64,000 bases of DNA from Rhabdophis nuchalis (taxonomy: Eukaryota; Chordata; Lepidosauria; Squamata; Natricidae): contig CM077644.1 of NCBI GenBank assembly GCA_039707465.1, positions 187,612,462 to 187,676,461 of the forward strand, given 5' to 3'. The notes beneath the pieces were generated by a model, which saw only the letters and a list, made by a program, of their open reading frames with translations, was not told the DNA's origin and did no database searches. This document shows positions 10,763 through 21,583 of this stretch, in pieces. Numbering within the stretch: position 1 is the first letter of the stretch; the number at the start of each line of letters is the position of its first letter. The position numbers and the translations under genes were made by a program.

Positions 10763-12325
10763 TCAGGAGAAGGTATGATTATACCTAAGACCTAAATGTT
10801 TTTCTAGCCATATTTCAGCTAGTTGCATTGCAGAGCCAAATGTACTTGCTTTAGACCCCAAGCACATCTTGTATTGTTTAGACTCTAGACTGGGATCACA
10901 ATGAACTGGATGGAACACATGCACAACTCCCACTTCTTGGCTTCTAAATGCCTTCAAGCCAGAAGTAACTACTTTAGTAAAAAGGTCTACATCCTCGAGT
11001 CCCCAACCTTGAATTGAAGTATCAAATCCGCCTGCATTTAAAAGATCACTTTTATAAATGCAAGTGATACCAAACCCATAATCTCTCCAAAACCCTGTTT
11101 TCTTAGTGAAAACAAAATAACTGTCCATGGGAGGGCGGCCTCCATAGGTTACTTTGGGGTCATACTGGCTGAAAATAATAGGGTAGTAAACTTGTTCTCC
11201 TTGGATGGTATTAGCTCGACACCGCTGAAGAAAGTCAGGAGTAAATATTAGGTCAACATCACAGAAAAGTAGCAACGTATCATTATCAAATTGAGAGGAA
11301 GCCGTTTCAAGACCCAAACCTCTTGAAAAAGCTCCTGCCATGGGAATAACAGTGATGTCTGCCATTGGATACTTATTGCGATAGGCATTGATCAATTCTA
11401 TATGTTTACTGGACTCCTGACTAGAATCTGGGCTAAAGAGAATAACAGCCAGCTGCACGTTCTGCTTTGTAACAAGGCAAGTCTTTTCAAAATTCTCCAT
11501 AAATCTCAAGAAAATATTGTATCTTCCTATGAGAGGGACAAGAATGTGTATCTTCTTGTTATTGCTTCCCCTTAATTCTTTGGTGTCTTTAAACGGCGAG
11601 AACATCTTCAGAGAATTAGAAAGGAAAGAGAGGGATTGTGTGTCACTCTGCTCATTTTCCATCATACTTCTCACATCCAGTTCTTCTTCCTCTCTGAAAA
11701 AAGGCTTACTAAATAATTGTTGAAGGTAAGCATGTCTCCGAACTGGAACAGTGACCTTTCTTCCTTTGTGCCTTTTATATAAAAGCAGCAAATCCAGAAT
11801 ATACTCTACACCGTGCAAAGGATCAACCCTGCGGTATCCATACTGTATTTCATTGAAGTCAATAAGCCTTCCTCTAGATTTAGAGTTCTCATTGATTATT
11901 TCCATTACCTGCATTACAGTGTCATCTAATGCTGCTCGCTGGATGTTATTAATGTTTTGTCTCGGTGGCTGATTCTCAGCTATTGAATAAAGGAGCTTTC
12001 CAGTCAGAAAATCCCATTCAATGACTTCATTCCTGTCACGAGGCTGGAAACGACTGAACGATGGCGTCATTCCCAGAAGCTGATCTTCTTTGCTTATTTC
12101 ATCATTACCCAGCTTGCTCATGAGAGCACTTTCTCTATGGAGTTGGATGGTGCGGTAACGCAATTCTGAAATTTTACGGGCTAATATGTAGTTATGAAGT
12201 CTATACTGATAGGCTGGCCTTTTATTTGGATGAAGCGTAATTGCAGTGTGAATTTTGCTGTTGTGAAGATCCTGTATGTAACCCTTCCGGTTGCGTTCAT
12301 AGTTTTCATGGAACAATTGCTGCAT
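10763..12325 (-). CDS. CHSY3: CHSY3 terminal coding exon (chondroitin sulfate synthase 3, C-terminal 520 residues)
   Basis: This exon encodes the C-terminal part of chondroitin sulfate synthase 3, a Golgi type II membrane enzyme that adds alternating GlcA and GalNAc to growing chondroitin chains. The 520 codons are open to a TGA at 10763-10765. They cover the end of the GT31-like region and the whole GT7-like GalNAc-transferase domain. Visible motifs are the metal-binding DVD (residues 356-358, in FCDVDLIF), the GT7 signature GWGLEDVD (440-447), and the conserved tail motif KQYKMCLGSKAS (about 483-494). The protein ends in LGLRYNHTFS, with an NHT glycosylation sequon. This ending matches CHSY3 rather than CHSY1, whose C-terminus differs. 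The membrane anchor and first catalytic half lie on upstream exons outside the window; human CHSY3 is about 880 residues. The first ATG is not a start codon: an acceptor AG directly precedes it, and CHSY1 and CHSY3 both continue through this Met from the previous exon (phase 0). No frameshift or missing motif is seen, so the exon looks functional. Confidence 0.95.
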   Translation of the reverse strand: MQQLFHENYERNRKGYIQDLHNSKIHTAITLHPNKRPAYQYRLHNYILARKISELRYRTIQLHRESALMSKLGNDEISKEDQLLGMTPSFSRFQPRDRNEVIEWDFLTGKLLYSIAENQPPRQNINNIQRAALDDTVMQVMEIINENSKSRGRLIDFNEIQYGYRRVDPLHGVEYILDLLLLYKRHKGRKVTVPVRRHAYLQQLFSKPFFREEEELDVRSMMENEQSDTQSLSFLSNSLKMFSPFKDTKELRGSNNKKIHILVPLIGRYNIFLRFMENFEKTCLVTKQNVQLAVILFSPDSSQESSKHIELINAYRNKYPMADITVIPMAGAFSRGLGLETASSQFDNDTLLLFCDVDLIFTPDFLQRCRANTIQGEQVYYPIIFSQYDPKVTYGGRPPMDSYFVFTKKTGFWRDYGFGITCIYKSDLLNAGGFDTSIQGWGLEDVDLFTKVVTSGLKAFRSQEVGVVHVFHPVHCDPSLESKQYKMCLGSKASTFGSAMQLAEIWLEKHLGLRYNHTFS

Positions 12326-12352
12326 CTAGGAAAAAAATAGACTAGCATTAGG
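12326..12352 (-). promoter_or_regulatory. Splice acceptor of the CHSY3 last exon
   Basis: On the minus strand a pyrimidine tract (ctatttttttcctag) ends in AG immediately before the first exon codon at 12325. A plausible branch-point match, CTAAT, lies at 12347-12351, about 23 nt upstream. The tract, the AG and the position relative to the CHSY family exon boundary agree. Confidence 0.85.
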
Positions 12353-12569
12353 TATCAGGAAGATATTAACTAAACCATGTTAATTTAACTTTCAAGCATA
12401 AATGTATTCATTATGGAATGTATAGCACAGGAGATGATATGAATATACAACATAATTAATATAAACACATTCCTACATTTTTTAAAGGAAATCACATGCT
12501 TCATGGAGACAGAAGAGACAGAGGTCATCTGGTGATATAGTGCACTTGATGATTCATTAAGTTCTAGAT

Positions 12570-12704
12570 CAGGGCTGTCAAACTCCCGGCCCATGGGCCA
12601 GATGCATGACACACTGGCCGCACCTATGCCTGGTTTAACAAAGGAGGAAAAAGTCCCAATACATCATGTGACACCGCTGTGACGACGTGAGTTTAACACC
12701 CCTG
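12570..12704. mobile_element. hAT MITE, CAGGGCTGTCAAAC family
   Basis: The ends CAGGGCTGTCAAACTC and GAGTTTAACACCCCTG are near-inverted repeats. A perfect 8-bp duplication, TTCTAGAT, flanks the element (12562-12569 and 12705-12712). Confidence 0.92.
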
Positions 12705-12712
12705 TTCTAGAT

Positions 12713-14910
12713 CATATGTAAATCTTGATAAAAATGCTTGAATTTCAGAGAGTAGACAACCAAAATAATATTACTTTTGTAGATGGGTTGGTTCAAAAAC
12801 CTCAGAAGAATAGGAACATATTTTCTCCAGTCCTATGAGGAGTGTGAGTATATGACAACACTACAAATTTAGTTACAAAGAAATTAAAGATATATCAGAA
12901 ATTTAAAAACACTATAAACTTTTAAATATGGTCAATGGTAGAAATTGTCCATCTGCTCTAAGGGGAATATTCAATCAAGTGAATACTTTGAAAACAAAAT
13001 AATTTGTAACTTCAATCTGTTTTAAAAAATTGTGTTTACAGTCAAGATATTCAGACAAATGTCTCATATTTTGTTCCTGATAATAAGATATCTTCCTAAA
13101 ATTACATGGAGAACTAAAATTAAAACAATCCAGAAAGAAAGAAAAAATCTGACAGGAAATTGTTTATAATAGCCCAGGATAGTAGTAATATAAATAACAC
13201 AGGCAGTGAAGAGAAAAGTAAAACTATACAGCTTTTTTACAACTGAAAAGCTTCCTACATTTTTAATCAATATTAAAGTAAAAGTCATGAATAAGAGTAT
13301 CTAACCTAGAAAAGTTTTTTATTATTTTTCATATTTATCAACTGAGATGTCATTTTATTCCAATGTGCAGAGTTAAAAAAGAGGAGGAAATCCAACAATA
13401 AAGTTGCCCAGAACACCCCATAAAAAAGACATTACCACTCTTCATATTTTTTCTCTGGTGTATCTCAGAGACAGCATATTTAGGACTAGTGAAATATTTG
13501 TATTACAGAAAACACATATAACATAGTTGATGAAAGTAGTAAATTGAATCTCCCTAAATGTATCATTATTACATTTCATTGGTCTGAGAATAGGCAATTT
13601 ATAGGTTGATAACTGTGGCAGAAATATCTGCTGTACTATACTGGATTAATTCAGAGCTAATTCAGATAAACTAGTGCTATGCTAATTAGCACACTATTTG
13701 GAAGAACTAGTGCCCACTTTAAATAATGTAGTAGAAAGAATGGCAGAACCTGGAGATGGAGTGAAAAGAGGGATCAGCCTAGAACTCCTACATAGCTACA
13801 AGCAAACTAAACCAACTTCCCCTTGAGTGCCATTGACCCTTATCTAACACTAATCAAGTGCTGACCATTAGTTAAGAAGATTCTTGTGCATAGGCTTTTA
13901 ATAGCTTAATTGAGTGTTTGGGTGTGGACCGATATTTTATTTGCCCCTGACAATATCTCAGACAGTGTTCCTTGTTATTTTACTAAACTATTTTTATTGT
14001 TAGATATAATAAAATAAGGCCTTAGAACTTAATGCATAATCAATAAAATTAAGAGCAAGTTCCTCTTAGCTAATTTTATTAACATTAAAATTGTATAATA
14101 ACTTATGAACTTCCCTAGAGCTAAACATCCAATTAAAATAACATAAGCATGGCAAGATGCCTATTACAGTGTTTCTGTTAAAAGAAATTTTAATTATATT
14201 GCCATAATACTTTTCTACAGCCATAGCTTTTTGTTAGGGGATGAGATGAAAATACTCCATAATTAACATAAATGCATTACTAAAAACTTTTAAAAACTCA
14301 AATCAGACAGGGAATTGCATGCTTCATAGAGATTGGGAAAAAAACCCATTTATTTGATACTTATAACTAGGGGGAAAGAGGGAGGGGAGCTGCATAACAG
14401 ACTAAGAATGCACTAGCTTAAAAACAGCTTCTATATGCCTGAGGCACTTTTTAATATCTTAGTAATATAATGAAACATAACAAATAGTAATATTTTCTCC
14501 TCTCATTAGCTTCCCATTGTATCCTCTCCTACTTTCTCACAAGTTGATTTATAAAACTGTACCTTGAGGTCCTGTTAATCCACTCTCTAATTTTTTTTTA
14601 TTATTGACTGTAGACCCTCATCTTTCTGTTTATGTACACACTCTAAGAAGCCTAGAACAATTTTAAAAACACACACATTATAATTAAAACAATTAAAATC
14701 ATGGACAAGCAAGCAGATCTTCTGTTTTGTTGGCAAATAATAATATTAAAGATTCTAATTATCAGCAAGAATGAGTCCTTACATTTAAAGAGCACCTGTC
14801 GTTTTAGATCCATCATGGCAGTGCCTGTTAGCGGACATCCACTCACTTGCTGCCCGCCACATTCCTCACCTTGTTGGGTTACTGCAGCATCACCAGCCGT
14901 CCCTTTAAAA
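12713..14910. other. Intron stretch, nothing recognised
   Basis: AT-rich sequence with a few homopolymers. No repeat family or open frame can be supported. Confidence 0.5.
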
Positions 14911-15028
14911 CAGAGGTCTCCAACCTTTGCAACTTTAAGTCTGAAGGACTTCAGCTCCCAGAATTCTCCAGCCAGCTTTGGGAGCTGAAGTCCTTCAGAC
15001 TTAAAGTTGCAAAGGTTGGAGACCCCTG
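14911..15028. mobile_element. Palindromic hAT MITE, CAGGGGTCTCC family
   Basis: Arms start CAGAGGTCTCCAACC on the left and end GGTTGGAGACCCCTG on the right, meeting near 14970. The flanking octamers CTTTAAAA and CTTTAAAG differ at one base. Confidence 0.88.
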
Positions 15029-16724
15029 CTTTAAAGTGAATGGGACTATCGGTCAGTCAACAGTGTATCAGAGGCGGAGCCGCTGCAGGACAGAAATGAC
15101 AGTTACTCTTTGAAAATTATGATATAAATTGAGTTGATTTAAATCAAGCTTTTTTGCTAGTGATTTAAATCATGAATTAAATCAAATCCACCCTTGCAAC
15201 TGTAAGCTACACTGTATCTTTTGTATTAACCCCCCCCCCACACACACACCCTGTCATGGTATGTGGGAAAGACCTTGGGAGACTGGATGAAGTGGTGCTA
15301 ACTAGGGAATAGTCAGATAAGAGGGGGCATACCCTGTAATTGGCTAACAGACAGAGGAAGAGACTCAGAAGGTACCTTCCCTTTTTTCTTGGAGTATAAA
15401 CAAAATAGCAGGAGTTTTGTGCTTTCAGACTTATAAGATTCTTTTAATATAGGCTTAAAATAATGTAGAATTAGCTCATCTGGTTGTGTTTCCCATCTGA
15501 GTTACCTGGTAAGGCTGAAAAAAACTGGATATAGGATAACTCATTAAGCTACACATTAGAAGTTTATAGTAAGTTTTTATAAACGTATATCTTATTTTTT
15601 AATTTTAATACATTTTCCATTTTACTATTCATGATAAATTAGTTTCCACTTTCATTAATTTTAGTGTGCTATTACCATTGTTCTATATGGCTAACTGCAA
15701 ATATTTTATTACTTATAATATTCAGAAACAGCAATAGCAATACAAATTGGAATAATCAATTTGATAAAGTAAAAGGTGGTCCAGAATTAATACAGGGAAT
15801 GTTATGTATAAAAAACTCTTACTGCTGTAAACATAATTGTCTGTTTAAACACACATACAGTTGCAGTTGCAACTATTTTCAAATTAATCTGTGACAAATT
15901 AATATGCATGAAAAATATATTAAAACCAAAGAAAAATTATAGAAAGAAATGACTTCCATCTTCATCAAGACAAGTACAAACATTTTCTCTAGTATTTCAA
16001 CTTCATCCCATCTCTTCACCCCATCTTTTATCTATCAGCAAAACTCTATTAAGATCTACTAGAAATAACAGTATTTATTTATCCTATTTAAAAACTGCCA
16101 ATCTTCCTCAGATACATACATTCACACACACACACACATTTTAAACAAGTAAAACAATTTCTTGTTACCAGAAACCAACTTCCAGAAACAACGTATTAAA
16201 AATTACGATCTTTTAATCCCTTCAAATGATGTCCCACAAATTAATTTCTTATGATCTCTTTATCTTCTCTCCATTTTAATACCACAGCTTCTCACTTTCT
16301 CTACAAATGCAACAGAAGCAGTCTTCTTCTCACATGCTGTACATAAACAAATACTAAAAGCCTTGTTATTCAGTCCTAGTCAAGAAAAACCCATTAAATG
16401 CTACTTTAAAAAAATATCATGCACATTTTAACGTTGGTTGAATAAGTCCATTTTGTAAACCTTTGTTTTACTTTAAAGGTCTTGATATTTATGTTAATTA
16501 TCATAATCACTGTCCATACTGAAAGGATAATTTATACCAAATTTGCTAATGTAATATTTTTATGAAAACCGAACCATTAAAAATTAGGGGTGGCAAAAGG
16601 GAAGGGGGATTTATGACCTCTCTCGTTATGGGAAGGATCATTCAAGGGTGGGATTAAATTAGGCTTAATCTTCTATGCCAAAATTCTCTCTGACTCTACT
16701 AGTGCTAATGCATGCTTTTGGAAC
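15029..16724. other. Intron stretch with a C/CA repeat
   Basis: C-run plus CA repeat at 15229-15250 and a short CA tract at 16123-16138. Otherwise AT-rich and unassigned. Confidence 0.5.
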
Positions 16725-17345
16725 TTTTCAGAGATGGCAGAATTGAAGAGAAAGAACTGGAAAAAACCACAAAATATGACTTGAAAATAGAAGTAGAATG
16801 ACTGTGACAAAAGAAAGTAGTGCCAATAGATGCCTGGGGTCCAATCCAAAAGCATCTGGAGCACCAATTGAATACTCTTGACAAAATCACTACCAGTCAA
16901 CTAGAAATGGAAGCTTTACTTGGAAAAGCTTACATCCTGCAGCAATATCTTTAAACATTATCAAACAACATCTCCCTCTGCCCAGTCTTTGGGAAGGACT
17001 CAGTAAGTGGATAAAAATGTCAAATCTAATGAAAACATCTGGCTGACTGCAATTATCTGTAACAGTAATATGATAGGAATAGTGGACAGACCCAAATGGA
17101 ACTTTATAACTTAGTTTGGAAAACAAACTAATGGTAATATACAATTCTGTGCATCTAGAAACCAATATTAATCAGATATATTTACCAAGAGCCAAAGGAG
17201 GCAGAGGATTCCTGCAGGTGAAACAAACTGTGAAAAAGGTGCCTTGAATGACTATACTAAGACAAACTAAGAAGCCTTACTGAAAGAAGTCAATCAAATA
17301 AAGCCCTTGAAAACAACAAAGAAGGTTGAGTATAGAAAAAAAAAA
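16725..17345 (+). pseudogene. Scrambled remnant of a non-LTR retrotransposon ORF2 (R4/Dong-like?)
   Basis: Plus-strand translations interrupted by stops and frameshifts match the C-terminal half of a non-LTR retrotransposon polyprotein. At 16725-16960, KYDLKIEVE, VVPIDAWGPIQKHLEHQ and LEMEALLGKAYIL resemble the extreme C-terminus of these proteins. At 17090-17345, LPRAKGGRGFLQVKQTV and LNDYTKTN then EALLKEVNQIKPLK resemble a segment that normally lies before that C-terminus. The order is therefore swapped, suggesting two partial copies or a rearrangement. It ends at an A-rich run (17336-17346). The clade assignment is from memory of similar translations and is uncertain. Confidence 0.55.
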
Positions 17346-17357
17346 GTATTAATTGGA

Positions 17358-17460
17358 AAACCAGTCAGCTACTATATATCACAACTGCCTGATATGTAAT
17401 TCTGCCCTCGTTCAAATCCCAGTAAGGGTATAGCTAGCTGATGAGCGCTAAATAGCTTGA
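17358..17460 (+). mobile_element. tRNA-derived SINE fragment
   Basis: Contains a box-B-like GTTCAAATCCCAGTAAGGG preceded by a degraded tRNA-like head, then 'tatagctagctgatgag'. No target duplication found. Confidence 0.5.
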
Positions 17461-17508
17461 AATTGATCTATACTAGTCTCCCTTTATTTATTTATCAGCA
17501 CAAATGCA

Positions 17509-17536
<28 letters not shown>
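17509..17536. repeat. (CA)n microsatellite
   Basis: About 14 AC/CA units without interruption. Confidence 0.95.
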
Positions 17537-17539
<3 letters not shown>

Positions 17540-18019
17540 GTATATATTTTACATACCATATTTTTCGGAGTATAAGACGCACCTTTTTTCCTCCAAAAAG
17601 AGGCTGAAAATATGGGTGTGTCTTATACATCAAATACAGCATTTTTTGCCCCCCGAAACCCCATCCCTTTCACCAAAATGGCTGTGCATAGCCTCATAGA
17701 GGCTTCCAGAGAGCTCCTGGGGCCTGGGGAGGTCAGAAATGAGCCTAAAATGGGCTGCTTTTTGCCCCCCAGCCCCCAGCAGCACTCTATAAGCCTATGC
17801 ATGCAATTTTTTAAACATAAAAATAGCCAGTTTTCACAAAAAACAGGCCTTTTTTGCTCATTTTTGCCCCCCCCCGAGCAGTCTGCAAGCCCCCCCCCCC
17901 AAGGCTATTCATGCCTTTTATTTGAAAACAAAATGGGCCCATTTTCACGAACATTTTGGGGAGATTTGGAGAGTGCAAAAAACCTTTTTTTTTTTCCTTT
18001 CGGAAGGCTGTTTACTTAC

Positions 18020-18154
18020 TTGGCAATTTTAAGACTTGTGGACTTCAATTCCCAGAATTCTCCAGCCAGCATAGCTTGTGGACACATAACTGGCTGGAGA
18101 ATTCTGGAAATTGAAATCCACAAGTCTTAAAGTTGCCTAGTTTGGGAACCCCTG
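18020..18154. mobile_element. Palindromic hAT MITE inside copy 1
   Basis: The right arm ends TTTGGGAACCCCTG and the left arm begins TTGGCAATTTTAAGAC, so the outer left terminus is lost. Copy 2 of the host has uninterrupted GTTTAGTTAAGAG at this site, which proves insertion after the host spread. Confidence 0.75.
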
Positions 18155-18265
18155 AGTTAGAGGGATTGATGAGAATTACATTGGTCAAGTGCTGTGCCAG
18201 CAGAAACAAAGTTTTAGGTGCTACAGCAATTTCCTTCTCCAGCACATGGGTAAATACACCTAGAA

Positions 18266-18735
18266 ACATCTACCTACCTACCTACTGTATTTCTCTATCT
18301 TTCTCCCCCTCTATCTACCCATATACCTACCTTCACTCTCTCTCCCCCTACCTATCTACTGTATTTCTCAATCTCTATTTTCCTCTCTCTATCCCTCTAT
18401 CTACCTACCTATCTACACTCTCTCCACCCTACCTACTGTACTTCTCTCTCTCCCTACTGTATTTCTCTATTTTTCTCTCTATCCCTCTACCTACCTATCT
18501 ACCTATCTATACTCTCTCTCCCTCGCTTCCTCCCTACTGTATTTCTCTCTCTCTCTCCCTACCAGTCTACTGTATTTCTTTCTATTTTTCTCTCTCTATC
18601 CCTCTACCTACCTACCGATCTATACACAGTCTCTCCCTATCTACCTACCTACTGTATTTCTCTCTCTTTCTCTCTATCTCTTTATCTACCTACTTACCTA
18701 ACTACACTTTCTCTCTCCCTCCCTCCCTACTTTAT
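18266..18735. repeat. CTACCTACTGTATTTCTCTC minisatellite (copy 1)
   Basis: About eight or nine diverged units of roughly 40-90 bp, each with 'ctactgtatttct', a CT-rich part and 'tacctacctatcta'. Entirely pyrimidine-biased on the plus strand. Long open frames across it are low-complexity artefacts. Confidence 0.85.
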
Positions 18736-18745
18736 TTCTCTCTCA

Positions 18746-19225
18746 ATAAGTATATACTGATACTGATACTGGTATAAACCAGGCTTTATGTTTTACAATA
18801 ACTGATTTGTATGGTCTACACTCGTGTTAACTTTTTTCAACATTCTCACAGTATTTATTACTTTCTTTCATTATTCCACGGTCATCCTATGGACGTTAAG
18901 ATTCATAATCTTAATTTCAACTGCCTTCTTTGTCTGCACATTTTGAGACTTTGATCTGAACCTGTTTTTTAAAAATCAGTTGCATTATTCCTCATGCATA
19001 ACTGCTTTTGTGTGTTTTTTCAGTTCTTTTTGAAATATTAAAACGCCATATTCAAATTTCTGATATAGTAAATTGAAGAATTGTATCATGTGTTTCACCC
19101 CACATTATGGGATAAGTTATTTAAGTGCATTCACAGTGTTAGAGGCTTGTTTATCCCTTTTTACTTTCTTCCACTTTGAGTTTTAACTTGTTTCCATTAA
19201 AAATATATTGCAATTTCTTGTCCTT
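18746..19225. other. Intron stretch, nothing recognised
   Basis: AT-rich and unassigned. Confidence 0.5.
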
Positions 19226-19872
19226 TTCATTTCATTTTTTCATTTTATTACATTTATATCCCGCCCTTCTCCACAGAGGACCCAGGGCGGCGCACAGGAA
19301 ATTTAAAAAACATACACAATAGAAGATAGACAAATAATTTAAAATATATATTAAATAATCCCCAATCCTGTGCTAAAAACCAATTATTAAAAACCCAATT
19401 TAAAACTTTTCTAAAAGTCCCCATGGGAGGTTAGGCTAGGCCGGCTTGATGGAAAAAATATGTCTTTAAACATTTGCGGAAGAGGCGGAGGTCGGTGATG
19501 GTCCGGAGTTCAGGGGGTAGGTCGTTCCAAAGGGCAGGGCCCGCCACAGAGAAGGCTCTTCCCCTGGGTGTCGCCAGTCGGCATTGTCCGGCCGACGGCA
19601 CCCTGAGAAGGCCCTCTCTGTGGGAGCGGATCGGTCTAAGGGATGTATGGGGCAGGAGACGGTCTCGCATATAACTAGGCCCCGAGCCATGGAGCGCTTT
19701 AAAGATGGTCGTCAGAACCTTGAAGCGCACCCGAAAGACCACAGGAAGCCAATGCAGCTCGCGCAGGATTGGTGTTATATGGGAGCTTCTGGTGGCTCCC
19801 GTAATTACCCGCGCGGCTGCGTTTTGGACTAGCTGTAGCTTTCGAGTGCACCTCAAGGGAAGCCCCAAGGAG
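19226..19872 (-). mobile_element. L2-type LINE, 3' fragment (copy B)
   Basis: The minus strand encodes the same RT C-terminal segment as copy A ([19 protein letters not shown] through [16 protein letters not shown]) in one unbroken frame of about 150 codons. The 3' box reads GGGCGGGATATAAATG with an AATAAAATG tail at 19226-19260. It is 5'-truncated at about 19872. The intact frame suggests a fairly young copy. Confidence 0.87.
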
Positions 19873-21583
19873 AGTCCTCCTTTATTCTGCACCATTTTTT
19901 TGCTCTCATTTGATACATTGTGTGTAGCTATCTTTTTCCTCCCTGTATGCACTATAAATCTTCCCATTGTCTTCATTTTTCGCATCTATGTAATTTCTTT
20001 TTCTTAAGTCAATGCCAGAAAGGAACTGTTCCATGAAAAATTAGAAACAAAATAGAAAATGCTTTATTAATACTTATGGTAAGAAAACAAAACCATAAAT
20101 ACACTTTCTAGATTTCATTCATATGGTGCATGAAGAAGGTAGAAAACGTGAACGAATGAATTGGTTAATATATGACTCTTTCATTTGTGTACATTAAAAA
20201 TGACTTAAATGTGCAATATTTTATCATAGAAAAGCATGTCAACTACCATAAAGTACAATTAATTTCACTTAAGAGGATTTGTTTTACAATTAATTTTAAT
20301 TAAGGGGGTTTAAGAGAAGAATCCATTGCGGAAAGAAGAACAACTCCTGAGTTAAGTCACTAATGATGAAAGCTACCATTGTATGAACAAAAATCCATTT
20401 AGACTACTAGGAAATTAGAACTACGAAACAATAATGTTTACAATAATGCAAAGTAAAACACATAAACCAGAGACAAATAATCTAGTTCTTCACACATCTA
20501 AGTCAGAGCTAACATTGGCAGTCTATGAAGGTATTTTAGTAACTGATAGATACCTGCTTTTTGCTCAGTCTTTTTCATATAATTAAAAAAGAAAGTCCAC
20601 ATATACAGTATACATTGTGTTTATTGTCTAAACTTTGAGTGTATAAATGGCAAATGTTTGGGGACCTTTTTTAAAAGTACGCCATGAAGTTATTTACTAA
20701 CATAGCAGCTATGTTTTGTGATATAATATACCATGTTTCTAAAAATATATAGGGATATCACAATTTCCTGCTGACTGTACACATCAGTCCCACTTAACAA
20801 ACATGAAGGATGTAACAAAATTAAGTTGACATAATCCTGGCTGGACTCTTCCAGTATATTAACTGTGGTCCACATTAAGCAATGCGTTCAGATTAAGAAC
20901 TGGAGATTAATAAACAAAGATTTAAGGTCCAAAAGGATAAGCAAAAGTTTATTAGAAAGCTTGAATATCTTCTTTTTCTAGTTTCATCATGGGAAAATAA
21001 ATGCATAAGAGAAAACCTAAGAGTCTTTGAATCAGATTATACATAAAAGAAACAAACAGGGAATTCTTTGCTTGTATCTCTACTCTTAAAACCTCAAATG
21101 GTCCTCAAAGTACAAAGAATGGATATTTTCATAGCTGCATCTCCAACATAGAATTCTGTTTTTCTTAATAAATCAAGAGATGTGAATAATTTGAGACTTC
21201 CTAAGTGAACCATTTTAGCGCCAATTATCTTGCTGAAGATGGGGCCTCTATTGAGTCGTTTTGAATGGATATTCCTGACACTGGATACGATCATCCCCTT
21301 ATTTTATTATTTTGAATTAGTTTAATTAGCTGTTTTTATATATATTTTGTGATAAACACTATTTAAAAAGTGAAAAATAATTGTATTACCAGTCCATTTA
21401 CTACAGACAATACAAATGCTTTCCATATTATGAGACAGAAAAATAACTGGGTACATCTATGAAGTCACTGGGACCCAATCTCATGTTTGTTTTTTAAATA
21501 CAAATAACTGAACTCAGAAAGCCATATTAATGAAAAATGTAAAGAGTAGATACAATACATTGCCGTTTCATAAATTCTACATA
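19873..21583. other. Intron stretch, nothing recognised
   Basis: AT-rich, no supported feature. Confidence 0.5.

Larger units (their letters stand above)
17556..18745. mobile_element. TA-flanked DNA transposon with minisatellite, copy 1 (right end lost)
   Basis: Starts TA|CCATATTTTTCGGAGTATAA, as in copy 2 (21584-22653). The shared order is TIR, 'aaaagaggctgaaaat', GC-rich body with C runs, 'gatgagaattacattggtca', then a CTAC/CT-rich minisatellite. The right terminal repeat is missing and the similarity fades at about 18745. A hAT MITE (18020-18154) has inserted into it. Non-coding. Confidence 0.75.

Noticed and set aside
11517..11972. Plus-strand open frames across the CHSY3 exon
   Set aside because: They are antisense shadows of a conserved coding exon.
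18133..18777. Open frame of 214 codons, Ser/Leu/Tyr/Pro-rich
   Set aside because: It is a translation of the minisatellite; the same happens in the second array at 22086-22595.
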